Positions 18,470 through 26,717 of a stretch of 64,000 nt of DNA are shown in pieces (position 1 is the stretch's first letter; each line of letters begins with the position of its first letter). The stretch is from Sphingomonas sp. Ant H11. GTDB lineage: Bacteria > Pseudomonadota > Alphaproteobacteria > Sphingomonadales > Sphingomonadaceae. The stretch is taken from positions 1 through 64,000 of the forward strand of contig NZ_JSBN01000002.1 of assembly GCF_000797515.1 (NCBI RefSeq), given 5' to 3'. Under the pieces are notes generated by a model. The model did no database searches, was not told the DNA's origin, and saw only the letters and a list, made by a program, of their open reading frames with translations. Made by a program: the position numbers and the translations under genes.

Positions 18470-18888
18470 CGGCCGCCTAGATGGCGCGATGGGTCGGCCT
18501 TTCATTCGTAGCCAATTGGTTGGCTGACCGGCTCCTTGCCCTCCTTCGCTCCGACGTCTTCTCGGCCAGCGATCGGACTTACGCCGCCTTGGCCGGAGAC
18601 TGGTAGACGCCGACCCGGAACTGCACACCGCCCGATCAGGTGGTCAGTCTCATCGCCTTCCACGCGATCTCGCGGATCGATCTTGGGAGGCTTTCCAGGC
18701 GCGTTTGGATGGCGGGGTTTACGCGAGCAGGAAAGCGACAGGACACATCGAAGAACGCAGTTGAATGGCGATTACGGCGGCGCGGTGGTACGGATCGGGC
18801 GCCCGGCGGTATCATCAGGGGCGTATTGACCGGTTTGGCGTGGCTCAGGCTGCCGGATCGGGCGTCATTCCGGTCAGGCAGGCGCAAC
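18470..18888. other. Gene-free stretch, probable mobile-element flank
   Basis: About 420 bases without a convincing gene. Its right part adjoins the stop of an IS5-type transposase tail read on the minus strand, so it likely contains the end of that element. I could not identify terminal inverted repeats with confidence. Confidence 0.4.
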
Positions 18889-18969
18889 TCAGGCGTCGAG
18901 CCAGGCAAGTCGGTTGAAGTTGTAGGCGAGGTTGACCTTGCCGATCTTCACCTCGGCGCGGGCAATGGC
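18889..18969 (-). pseudogene. IS5-family transposase remnant (C-terminal tail)
   Basis: The residues ARAEVKIGKVNLAYNFNRLA followed by WLDA and stop match the conserved tail of IS5-family DDE transposases (ARAxxKIGxxNLAYNxxRLAWL). Only this 26-residue tail remains, fused in frame to an IS110 fragment upstream. Confidence 0.65.
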
Positions 18970-20037
18970 CACCATCGATGCCACCGACGTCAGCTCGGCT
19001 GAAATATCTTCGAAAAATCGAACTTCACCGTTCCGCTCACCTTCCGCGACCGCAACCGAGATCTTCAATTTCGACGTATCGAGTCCGATAAAACGTTCGC
19101 TATGCTCATCCATGGTTCGGCCTCGCTTAAACATGGTGCTCGGCTCCGGCCCATCCGGCGCAACCCCCGTTTCCTGCTTACTACGGGGGCGGGTCACCTT
19201 CACCGACCATACGGTCTTCTCCGGTTCAATGTCACACCGGCCGCGCGCGCTGTGTGCGGCTTCGGCAAGGATGGCGTGTGCCCGCTGGCGGAGGGGTTTG
19301 TCTACCATGGCACCGTCGATCCGGACCGCGCCATCGCCGCTGGCCAGGACGCGTCTGGCCCAGTCAATCTGTTCGGTCGTGGGGGCGAAGACGGCCAGCA
19401 CGGGTTCGATCTGGCAGGGATGGATGCACAGCTTGCCGCCCATCCCCTGATCGCGCGCTCGTCCTGCGTCGCGCGCCGTTTCGTCCGGGTCATCCAGCGA
19501 GGTGGTCACCCCGTCGAGCGGCCCGGGCAGATCAGCAAGACGTGATGCGAGCACCAGTTCGGAGCGTGCAGGCAGCAGCACCTCGGAGGTATGCGCGCAC
19601 CGAAGATCGGCGCAGAAGTCGACCGAACCGAAGGCAAGGCGGATCACGCCTGGCACAACGGCAATCGCCCGGCCTTGCGCAAGACCGCGGGCGGTTTCGA
19701 CAAGGGCGACCAAGGGTATGTCGCCCAACGCGGCAGAGATGAGTTTGAGATCGTCGGGGGCCTCGGCCTTGGGAACCATGACGGCGGAGGGGTGAAGCGA
19801 CGTTGCCGCCGCAAGGTCGTCTGCATGCCAGGCTGTCCCGGCAGCATTGATGCGCAGGATCACCGGCAGGGTGGTGAAATCGCAGCGCAGCGCAGCGCGG
19901 GCGGCGGCCTTGGCCGCGGGGGCCACGGCGTCCTCCAGATCGAGGATCACCGCATCAGCCCCCGAGGCCGCCGCTTTCCCGAAGCGTTCGGGCCGGTCGG
20001 CGGGCACAAACAGGGGTGCGCGAACAAGGGTCACCAT
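18889..20037 (-). CDS. CitE-type CoA-ester lyase (citramalyl-CoA lyase candidate), 3' end replaced by IS sequence
   Basis: HpcH/HpaI aldolase-family lyase. Residues 1 to about 262 are a complete CitE-like protein: LFVPADRPERF, ILDLEDAVAP (metal/CoA region), ALVETARGL with the catalytic Glu, RLAFGSVDF, and GKLCIHPCQI. Instead of stopping near residue 262 (about 19250), the frame runs 120 residues further through IS110 and IS5 remnants to 18889. The lyase part may still fold. The hydratase and class III CoA-transferase genes lie upstream in the same operon, so the likely reaction is citramalyl-CoA to acetyl-CoA plus pyruvate, the last step of itaconate use. Malyl-type substrates are possible. 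Confidence 0.72.
   Translation of the reverse strand: MVTLVRAPLFVPADRPERFGKAAASGADAVILDLEDAVAPAAKAAARAALRCDFTTLPVILRINAAGTAWHADDLAAATSLHPSAVMVPKAEAPDDLKLISAALGDIPLVALVETARGLAQGRAIAVVPGVIRLAFGSVDFCADLRCAHTSEVLLPARSELVLASRLADLPGPLDGVTTSLDDPDETARDAGRARDQGMGGKLCIHPCQIEPVLAVFAPTTEQIDWARRVLASGDGAVRIDGAMVDKPLRQRAHAILAEAAHSARGRCDIEPEKTVWSVKVTRPRSKQETGVAPDGPEPSTMFKRGRTMDEHSERFIGLDTSKLKISVAVAEGERNGEVRFFEDISAELTSVASMVAIARAEVKIGKVNLAYNFNRLAWLDA
18970..19113 (-). pseudogene. IS110-family transposase remnant (N-terminus)
   Basis: MDEHSERFIGLDTSKLKISV begins an IS110/IS1111-type DEDD transposase, with its first catalytic Asp in GLDTSK. It is cut after about 48 residues and joined to an IS5 tail. Because the frame upstream is open, it now forms part of one long frame with the CitE gene. 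Confidence 0.65.
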
Positions 20038-20885
20038 TCCGCCCGCGCTTCCATCGCCACCGGCCCGCCCTCGGCCGCGGTCCAGAGCCGCAATGTGTTC
20101 GCCTCGTCCTGCGCATGCAGGGTGAAGCCGGCGGTGTCGAAGAGGGGGGAAAGGCCGCGAAAGCCGATCTGCGCGGGGCGCTTTCCGCGCAGGGCTTCGG
20201 CGAACTGCAGCAGAAGCGTGGCCTGCAGCGGCCCGTGCACGACGAGCCCCGGATAGCCCTCCTCCGCCCGGGCATAGGGCGCGTCGTAATGGATCCGGTG
20301 GCCATTGAAGGTCAGCGCCGAGTAGCGGAACAGGAGCGCCGGGCCTGCGTCGACCGCTTGGCGATACCGGCCCTGCGGCGCGGCCTCGGCAGTGGCAGAC
20401 GAGGGAGCGCCAGACGGGGGGGCGGCGGGACCGGCTCCGCGATAGATGATGTCCTGGCGTTCGGTGATGGCAAGCGCGCCGCCGCTATCGATGCGATGCT
20501 CGACCGTGACGAGGCACAGCGGGCCGCTGCGGCCTTGCTTGACGGTCACATCGCGGACCACCGAGTGGCGGGTGACCGTGTCGCCGATCCGGATATTTTC
20601 GTGAAAGCGGAAATGTCCGCCCGCCCACATGCGGCGGGGCAGGGGCACGGGCGGCAGGAAACCGCCCCGGGCCGGGTGGCCATCGGGGCCAAGCGTCGAG
20701 GTCGGCGCAGTATCGGGGGCGAGGCAGAGGTGGATCAGGCTCGGGGCCGGTTCGCCTTCCGATGGGGCTTCGGGGCGGTCGAAGGTGGCATTGAACCGCG
20801 CGGCGATTGCGGCGGTCAGCCGCTCGGCCCGTGTCTCCTCGCGGCCAATCCATTGGCGCAGATGGTCAAGGTCGAGCGGGATCAT
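20031..20885 (-). CDS. HTD2/MaoC-type enoyl-CoA hydratase; itaconyl- or mesaconyl-CoA hydratase candidate
   Basis: Double hot-dog protein of about 284 residues from the ATG at 20885. The C-terminal half has FRYSALTFNGHRIHYDAPYA, the motif of HTD2-like hydratases such as mesaconyl-C4-CoA hydratase and itaconyl-CoA hydratase, followed by GLVVHGPLQATLLL. The start lies five bases after the CoA-transferase stop, and its end overlaps the lyase start by seven bases, so the three are tightly coupled. The set matches the itaconate pathway order transferase, hydratase, lyase. Confidence 0.75.
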   Translation of the reverse strand: MIPLDLDHLRQWIGREETRAERLTAAIAARFNATFDRPEAPSEGEPAPSLIHLCLAPDTAPTSTLGPDGHPARGGFLPPVPLPRRMWAGGHFRFHENIRIGDTVTRHSVVRDVTVKQGRSGPLCLVTVEHRIDSGGALAITERQDIIYRGAGPAAPPSGAPSSATAEAAPQGRYRQAVDAGPALLFRYSALTFNGHRIHYDAPYARAEEGYPGLVVHGPLQATLLLQFAEALRGKRPAQIGFRGLSPLFDTAGFTLHAQDEANTLRLWTAAEGGPVAMEARAEW

Positions 20886-20889
20886 GTCA

Positions 20890-21990
20890 TCATGCCTCGG
20901 CAAGGGGTTGAAGCGGCGGGACGGGGCCATAGCTGCGGTCCTCGCCCGAAAAGATCGGTGCGGGCGCGGGAATCTGCACCGGGCCGTTCGGCGTGGCGAC
21001 GGTCACCCGGCGCAGATGCGGGTGGTGCGACAGCTTTTCCATGTCATTGACCGAGGCCAGAGCGATATCGGCGGCCAGAAGAACCTCGATCGCGCCGGCC
21101 GCATCGTGGTTGGCAAAAGCTCTAGCGACCGCGGCATCGGTTTCCGCCCGGTTGGCAACGCGGGCGACATTGGTGGCAAAGCGCGGATCGATGCCCAGCG
21201 CCGGATCCCCCAGAAAGTCCTGGGCGAGGGCTCGCCATTCGCGGTCGCTCTGCACCGCGATCAGGATCGGCGCACCGTCGCGGGCGGTGAAGACGCCATA
21301 GGGGGCGATCGAGGGATGCGCCATGCCGATGCGCTTGGGGCTCTTTCCGCCTTCGTGATTCAGGAGCGGCACGGTCAGCCAGTCGGCCATGACATCGAAC
21401 ATCGAGACCGAGATCGCAGCCCCTTTCCCGGTGATGCCTCGGCCGATCAGCGCTTCAAGAATGGCCGAATAGGCGGTTGCGCCTGTCGCGATATCGACCA
21501 GCGATATGCCCACCCGCGCCGGTTCCGAAGGCCCGCCGGTGATGGAGCAGAGCCCCGCCTCGGCCTGGATCAACAGGTCATAGGCCTTGCGGTCGGCCAT
21601 CGGCCCGTCATTGCCATAACCGGAAATCGAGCAGGTGATGAGCTGGGGAAAGTCCCGCGCCAGCCGCTCGACCGGAAAGCCTAGACGCGCCAGCGCGCCG
21701 CGCCTCAGATTCTGGACCAGCACATCGGCGTCGCCGATCAGCCGCGCCAGTTCGGCCCTGCCCCAGGCTGAGCCGAGGTCCAGTGTCACCGATGTCTTGC
21801 CGCGGTTCAGCCAGACGAAATAGCTCGACTGGCCCCTGGCCGCATCGTCATAGCCGCGGGCGAGATCGCCCTCGGGCCGTTCGATTTTGATCACCTCTGC
21901 CCCGGCATCGGCCAGACGGGCGGTAGCAAAGGGCGCGGCCACGGCCTGTTCGATGGCGACGACCTTCACTCCCTTTAGCGGCAAGCCCAT
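20890..21990 (-). CDS. Class III (CaiB/BaiF) CoA-transferase; itaconate CoA-transferase candidate
   Basis: 366-residue CoA-transferase of the CaiB/BaiF family. The N-terminal LKGVKVVAIEQAVAAPFATA, the linker LNRGKTSVTLDL and the catalytic Asp in AYDLLIQAEAG are all seen. Donors in this family are usually succinyl-CoA. Operon context (HTD2 hydratase and CitE lyase downstream, acyl-CoA dehydrogenase upstream, LysR divergent) points to activation of a C5 dicarboxylate such as itaconate or mesaconate. It starts at the last base of the dehydrogenase stop region, so translation is coupled. Confidence 0.8.
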   Translation of the reverse strand: MGLPLKGVKVVAIEQAVAAPFATARLADAGAEVIKIERPEGDLARGYDDAARGQSSYFVWLNRGKTSVTLDLGSAWGRAELARLIGDADVLVQNLRRGALARLGFPVERLARDFPQLITCSISGYGNDGPMADRKAYDLLIQAEAGLCSITGGPSEPARVGISLVDIATGATAYSAILEALIGRGITGKGAAISVSMFDVMADWLTVPLLNHEGGKSPKRIGMAHPSIAPYGVFTARDGAPILIAVQSDREWRALAQDFLGDPALGIDPRFATNVARVANRAETDAAVARAFANHDAAGAIEVLLAADIALASVNDMEKLSHHPHLRRVTVATPNGPVQIPAPAPIFSGEDRSYGPVPPLQPLAEA

Positions 21991-23153
21991 CAGAACGACC
22001 TCGGCATGCCGAGGATATGTTCGGCGACATAGCTGAGGATCAGGTTGGTCGAGATCGGGGCAACCTGATAGAGCCGGGTCTCGCGGAACTTGCGCTCGAC
22101 ATCATATTCGCAGGCAAAGCCGAAGCCGCCGTGGAACTGGATGCAGGCATTGGCGGCCCCCCAGCTGGCCTTGGCAGCCAGGTACTTGGCCATGTTCGCC
22201 TGGGCCCCGCAATCAAGCCCCGCGTCATAGCGCCGACAGGCCTCCCACCGCATCAGATTCGCGGCCTCGACATCGATGAAGGCCTCGGCGATCGGGAATT
22301 GCACGCCTTGGTTCTTGCCGATCGGCCGACCGAAGACCTCGCGTTCCGAGACATATTTCGCGACCCGTTCGGTGAACCAGTAACCGTCGCCGATACATTC
22401 GGCCGCGATCAGCGTCCGCTCGGCGTTCAGCCCGGTCAGGATGTACTTGAACCCCTTGCCCTCTTCGCCGATCAGGTTCTCGACCGGGATCTCCAGATTG
22501 TCGAAGAACAATTCGTTGGTCTCGTGGTTGACCATGTTCGGGATCGGGCGCACAGCCATGCCCGCGCCCATCGCCGCCTTGATGTCGACAAGGAAGATCG
22601 AAAGGCCCTCGGATTTCTTCGCCACCTCGGCCAGCGGCGTGGTGCGGGCCAGCAGGATCATCAGATCCGAATGCTGCACTCGGCTGATCCAGACCTTCTG
22701 GCCGTTGATCACATAGCGGTCGCCCCTGCGGACCGCGGTAGTCTTGATCTTCGTGGTATCGGTGCCCGTTGTCGGCTCGGTCACACCCATCGACTGCAGC
22801 CGCAGTTCGCCTGCGGCGATCTTCGGCAGATAGCGGCGGCGCTGTTCCTCGGAACCGTGCCGGATCAGAGTGTTCATATTGTACATCTGGCCGTGGCAGG
22901 CGCCGGAATTGCCCCCCGAGCGGTTGATTTCCTCCATGATTACTGAGGCTTCCGTAAGGCCCAGCCCCGAGCCGCCGTAGGCTTCGGGGATCAGCGCCGC
23001 CATCCACCCCGCCCGGGTCAGCGCCTCCACAAACTCTTCGGGGTAGCCGCGGGCCTCGTCGACTCGGCGGTGATACGCATCGGGAAACTGCGCGCAGAGC
23101 GCCCGCACCGCATCGCGGATGTCCTGGAATGCCCCTTTTCCGGTCTCGATCAC
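21990..23153 (-). CDS. Acyl-CoA dehydrogenase, isovaleryl-type catalytic Glu
   Basis: 387-residue acyl-CoA dehydrogenase. The GTG at 23153 is chosen because AAAGAGGAG sits about eight bases upstream; ATG starts at 23180 and further upstream lack one. At the usual YEGT position it has LYQVAPIS, but TGLNAERTLIAAE has a Glu where isovaleryl-CoA dehydrogenase carries its base, so it is probably active. VTEPTTGTDTTKIKT and FHGGFGFACEYDVERKFRE match the subfamily found in Pseudomonas itaconate loci. The probable substrate is a branched C5 acyl-CoA such as methylsuccinyl-CoA. Confidence 0.8.
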   Translation of the reverse strand: MIETGKGAFQDIRDAVRALCAQFPDAYHRRVDEARGYPEEFVEALTRAGWMAALIPEAYGGSGLGLTEASVIMEEINRSGGNSGACHGQMYNMNTLIRHGSEEQRRRYLPKIAAGELRLQSMGVTEPTTGTDTTKIKTTAVRRGDRYVINGQKVWISRVQHSDLMILLARTTPLAEVAKKSEGLSIFLVDIKAAMGAGMAVRPIPNMVNHETNELFFDNLEIPVENLIGEEGKGFKYILTGLNAERTLIAAECIGDGYWFTERVAKYVSEREVFGRPIGKNQGVQFPIAEAFIDVEAANLMRWEACRRYDAGLDCGAQANMAKYLAAKASWGAANACIQFHGGFGFACEYDVERKFRETRLYQVAPISTNLILSYVAEHILGMPRSF

Positions 23154-23274
23154 CTGTCTGCTCCTCTTTTTCGATGCCATGCAGTTAGTGGATGGGCGCC
23201 ACATCGCACAAATATATAATCGCGACGGCAGCCATGCTAAAATATGATTGTTAGAGCGAGAGGAAGGACTGTCG

Positions 23275-24213
23275 GTGGACCTGCGACAGCTGCGCTATTT
23301 TCAGGCGATTGCCGAGACGGGGTCGATCTCGGCAGCGTCGCATCGGCTGAACGTCGCCCAGCCCTCGCTATCGCTGCATCTGCGCAACATGGAAGAGCAT
23401 CTGGGTACCAAGCTTCTTTTGCGCGGTGCGCGCGGGGTGCAGCTGACCGAGGCCGGCGAGATGCTGCTGGCGCGGGCAAGGCGGCTCTTGATCGACATGT
23501 CGCGGATGGAGGACGACATCCGCAACCTCGGACGCGAGCCGCAAGGCGAGGTGCGGCTCGGCTTGCCCGGCACGATCGGCGGAATGCTGTCGCCGGATCT
23601 GGTGCTTGCGGCCAAGGCGCAGCTTCCCGGCGTACGGCTGACGATCTCCGAGGCGATGAGCGGCTTCGTGCTGGATTGGTTGCGCGAGGGCCGCGTTGAC
23701 TTGGCCGTGCTGTATCTGCCAGCCACCGATGCCCGTTTCCGATCAGAGCTGCTTCTGCACGAAGAGTTGGTGCTGCTGGTCCCGCCCGGTCACGACCTCC
23801 CGGCCAAGATCGGGGCCTCGGCGCTTTTGGGCTTGCCGCTGATCCTGCCCGGCCCGGCGCATGGGCTGCGGCAGCTTCTGGAAGGCTGGGCCAGCGCCAA
23901 AGGGATCAGGCTGTCAGTGGATATCGAGCTGGACTCCTATCAGAACATCAAGGAGTTGGTCGAACGCGGGAAAGGCGCCTCAATCCTTCCCTTGCATGCT
24001 ATCGCGCGCGAAGCAGCTGCCGGCACATTAAGGGTCGCCCGCTGGCGCGCTGCGGATTGCCTGCGCGAGGTATATCTGGTGGGGCCGCTGGCCGAAGCCT
24101 CAAGCCATGCTTGCGCGGCGGTGATGTCGCTACTGCGCGAGTTGATGCGCAAACAGGTTGACGTCGAGCGCTTGACCGGCACGCGCTGGCTTGGCTGTGG
24201 ATCGGCCCTTTAA
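23275..24213 (+). CDS. LysR family transcriptional regulator
   Basis: 312 residues. The helix-turn-helix lies in MDLRQLRYFQAIAETGSIS to about residue 60 (SAASHRLNVAQPSLSLHLRN), and the substrate-binding domain follows. The GTG at 23275 begins the classical LysR N-terminus and has AGGAAGGA upstream; an in-frame TTG at 23248 is less likely. It is divergent from the acyl-CoA dehydrogenase/CoA-transferase/hydratase/lyase operon with 121 bases between, the standard arrangement for a LysR activator of that operon (RipR-like in Pseudomonas). An IS21 fragment begins six bases after its stop. Confidence 0.85.
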   Translation: MDLRQLRYFQAIAETGSISAASHRLNVAQPSLSLHLRNMEEHLGTKLLLRGARGVQLTEAGEMLLARARRLLIDMSRMEDDIRNLGREPQGEVRLGLPGTIGGMLSPDLVLAAKAQLPGVRLTISEAMSGFVLDWLREGRVDLAVLYLPATDARFRSELLLHEELVLLVPPGHDLPAKIGASALLGLPLILPGPAHGLRQLLEGWASAKGIRLSVDIELDSYQNIKELVERGKGASILPLHAIAREAAAGTLRVARWRAADCLREVYLVGPLAEASSHACAAVMSLLRELMRKQVDVERLTGTRWLGCGSAL

Positions 24214-24218
24214 TCCAC

Positions 24219-24846
24219 TGTGGAAATCCCCCGGCTATGCCGGGGCGACTATGGACGTTTGACGTATGGGGGAAGCCAGCGGGAAGCTGCGAAGGTCTTT
24301 GGACTGAGCGGCGAGACGATATCGAAGATGTGCCGGTTCTCGCTGCCGCCGGGCTACACGCCGACCAAGCCTGTGGCGAAGCCGAAGTTGGGGCCACTGC
24401 TGCCAGTGATCGACGCGATCCTGGCAGCGGATCGCATCGCGCCTGTGAAGCAACGGCATAGCGCCAAACGGATATTTGAACGTCTGCGCGACGAGCATGG
24501 CTTTGGTGGGGGCTACACTGTCGTAAAGGACTGTCGTAAAGGATTATGTCCGGCTGTGCCGTGTGCGCGGGCGCTAGACGTTCGTGCCGCTGGCGCACCC
24601 GCCAGGACATGCGCAAGTGGATTTTGGCGAAGCGGTGGGCGTGATCGATGGTGTCCGCCGGAAGATGCATTTCTTCTGCATGGACCTCCTGCAATCGGAT
24701 GCCTGCTTCGTGAAGGCCTATCCAGCCGAGATGACCGAGGCCTTTCTGGACGGGCATGTATCGGCGTTCGCCTTCTTCGGCGGTGTGCCGCTGTCGATCC
24801 TTTACGATAACACGAAGGTCGCGGTTGCCAGGATCTGCGGCGAACC
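24219..24846 (+). pseudogene. IS21-family transposase IstA, N-terminal half, broken
   Basis: SQREAAKVFGLSGETISKM is the IstA helix-turn-helix. It is followed by RHSAKRIFERLRDEHGF, then LAHPPGHAQVDFGEA (first DDE Asp) and AFLDGHVSAFAFFGGVPLSI, with ILYDNTK holding the second Asp. The frame is split by a 13-base tandem duplication at 24517-24542 and the gene is cut off after the second Asp. IstB is absent. It is a dead element between the LysR gene and the beta-oxidation cluster. Confidence 0.75.
24517..24542 (+). repeat. 13-bp tandem duplication in istA remnant
   Basis: ACTGTCGTAAAGG occurs twice back to back. One copy fits the IstA protein (YTVVKDY). The second shifts the frame by one base, so it is a replication-slippage scar that inactivated the transposase. 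Confidence 0.65.
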
Positions 24847-24877
24847 CTGGACTCCGGTGCGCGTGGTGAAACGCTAA

Positions 24878-25189
24878 AGATCAGCTGTTGACGATGGCGA
24901 TTAGAGAACGCGGTGGGACACGATATTTTCTCATAGACGAAATGGGTTCTTTATGCGAAAAAATGGCTCGATGATTGATTCTGCGTTGCAATGGGAGGTT
25001 GCGATGCTGTGGGCCACCGATCCTGGAACCGGGCAGGTTGCCTGGCACGCCCGCGCCAACCCTTCCCGAAGCGATGGAACTGGATGTGAAGGCATATCAG
25101 GCTGCTGGTCGGCATGATTGGCAAATGGGGCGTGCGCGCGGGCAGATCCGGTTCTGCCGCGCCAGCAGCCTCGTCCGAGGAGGGGAATG
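24878..25189. other. Gene-free stretch before the beta-oxidation cluster
   Basis: About 310 bases with no convincing gene. The first part is AT-richer than its surroundings (ATTTTCTCATAGACG, TTTATGCG) and may hold the promoter of the cluster. No clear -35/-10 pair or operator stands out. Confidence 0.4.
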
Positions 25190-25564
25190 ATGGGCGATAC
25201 AGCCGCCGCAAAAGCAACCGCCGGGCCGCAGGCGATCTACGAGGCGTTCCTGGCCGAGGGACGTTTCATGATCCAGCGCAGTCGCGAGACGGGCGAGTAC
25301 GTCTTTTATCCGAAGGTGATGGCGCCTTCCGGCGCGGTCGATCTCGACTGGGTCGAAGCCTCGGGCGGTGGCACGGTCTATGCCATCACGGTCAATCGCA
25401 AGCGCGAAGGTTCCTACAACGTGGCGCTCATCAACCTTGATGAGGGGCCGCGGATGATGGCCACGGTTGTCGGTGTCGAGACGCTGCCCATCGGGGCCCG
25501 CGTCAGGGCGCGGATCGAGGCGGGAGAAAATCCCCGCGTCGTCTTCGAGCCGGAGGAGAAGTGA
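25190..25564 (+). CDS. DUF35 OB-fold protein, thiolase/aldolase partner
   Basis: 124-residue OB-fold protein of the DUF35 type. Family members pair with thiolase-like proteins or acyl-CoA hydratases. It has the C-terminal OB region (GTVYAITVNRKREGSYNVAL to RVRARIE) but no zinc-ribbon cysteines. AGGAGG precedes two tandem ATGs (25187, 25190). It ends two bases before the start of the thiolase-like gene. In steroid catabolism a DUF35 domain pairs with the aldolase Ltp2, which is the closest precedent. Confidence 0.75.
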   Translation: MGDTAAAKATAGPQAIYEAFLAEGRFMIQRSRETGEYVFYPKVMAPSGAVDLDWVEASGGGTVYAITVNRKREGSYNVALINLDEGPRMMATVVGVETLPIGARVRARIEAGENPRVVFEPEEK

Positions 25565-25565
25565 C

Positions 25566-26717
25566 ATGAGCCATTCCATTCGCGGGAAAACAGCGATCGT
25601 CGGCATGGGTGTGGCGGGTGTGGGTGAGGCGCCCGGCTACTCGGCCATTGAACTTCTGGGGCTTTCCGTCCATGCGGCCCTGGCGGATGCCGGCCTTAGG
25701 CTCGGCGATATCGACGCGGTTTTCGCGGCGACCAGCAGCCACGCATTCGCCTCGATGAGCGTGACCGAATATCTTGGCCTGAAGCCGAAATACTTCGACA
25801 GCACGAATGTCGGCGGCTCCAGCTTCGAGATGCATCTCTTGCAGGCATCTCTCGCGCTGGACGCAGGGCTTTGCGACGTGGCGCTGATCTGCTACGGTTC
25901 CAATCAGCGCACGGCAGGCGGTCGCCTCGTCTCCATGTCGGAGCCGCAATGGCACGAGACGCCCTACGCGCCACGCCATCCGATCACGGCCTATGCGCTT
26001 GCCACCAGTCGGCATATGCACCAGTACGGAACCACTCGGGAAATGCTGGCCGATGTCGCGGTTTCCGCGCGCCATTGGGCGAACCTCAACCCCGATGCCT
26101 TTGCGCGTGGTCCATTGACCCGCGACGACGTATTGTCGATGCGCATGGTCAGCGATCCCTTGACTGCCGGCGACTGCTGTCTGGTGACCGATGGCGCCGC
26201 GGCCTGCATTCTCGTCCGTTCCGAGAGGGCCAGAGACTTCCCTAAAAAGCCCGTCTATTTCCTCGGCGCGGCCGGCGCGAATTGGCATAGATCGATTCAG
26301 GCCATGCCCGACCTTACCGTGACCGCAGCCAGTGAAAGCGGGCCGCGCGCCTTCGAAATGGCGGGTCTGGCCCGCAGTGAGGTCGATCTGGTCATGCTCT
26401 ATGACGCCTTCACGATCAATACCATCCTCTTCCTGGAGGATCTCGGCTTTTGCCCGAAGGGCGAAGGCGGCCACTTCGTTCAGGACGGACGCATCGCACC
26501 GGGGGGCGAACTGGCGGTCAATACCAACGGTGGCGGCCTGTCCTGTGTTCATCCGGGAATGTACGGCATGTTTCTGATTGCCGAAGGCGTGGCCCAAATT
26601 CGGGGGGAAGGCGGCGAGCGCCAGTTGAAGGCAGCGGAGGTGGCGCTTCTGCATGGCAACGGCGGAACGCTGTCGAGCCAGGTTACGGCGTTTCTCGGTT
26701 CGGAGGTTGTGCTGTGA
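25566..26717 (+). CDS. Thiolase-superfamily protein (SCP-x/Ltp type), nucleophilic Cys absent
   Basis: 383 residues in the SCP2-thiolase/lipid-transfer group. VGMGVAGVGEAPG starts the fold. YDAFTINTILFLEDLGF, SCVHPGMYGMFLIAEG and LLHGNGGTLSSQV are family blocks. At the place of the thiolase nucleophile the sequence is NVGGSSFEM, with no cysteine. Together with the adjacent DUF35 gene this fits an Ltp2-like retro-aldolase better than a true thiolase. It starts two bases after the DUF35 stop and overlaps the next gene, so it is operonic. Confidence 0.75.
   Translation: MSHSIRGKTAIVGMGVAGVGEAPGYSAIELLGLSVHAALADAGLRLGDIDAVFAATSSHAFASMSVTEYLGLKPKYFDSTNVGGSSFEMHLLQASLALDAGLCDVALICYGSNQRTAGGRLVSMSEPQWHETPYAPRHPITAYALATSRHMHQYGTTREMLADVAVSARHWANLNPDAFARGPLTRDDVLSMRMVSDPLTAGDCCLVTDGAAACILVRSERARDFPKKPVYFLGAAGANWHRSIQAMPDLTVTAASESGPRAFEMAGLARSEVDLVMLYDAFTINTILFLEDLGFCPKGEGGHFVQDGRIAPGGELAVNTNGGGLSCVHPGMYGMFLIAEGVAQIRGEGGERQLKAAEVALLHGNGGTLSSQVTAFLGSEVVL

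Noticed and set aside
24975-25190. Short plus-strand frames just before the DUF35 gene
   Set aside because: No ribosome site and no recognisable protein. They run through the probable promoter region.
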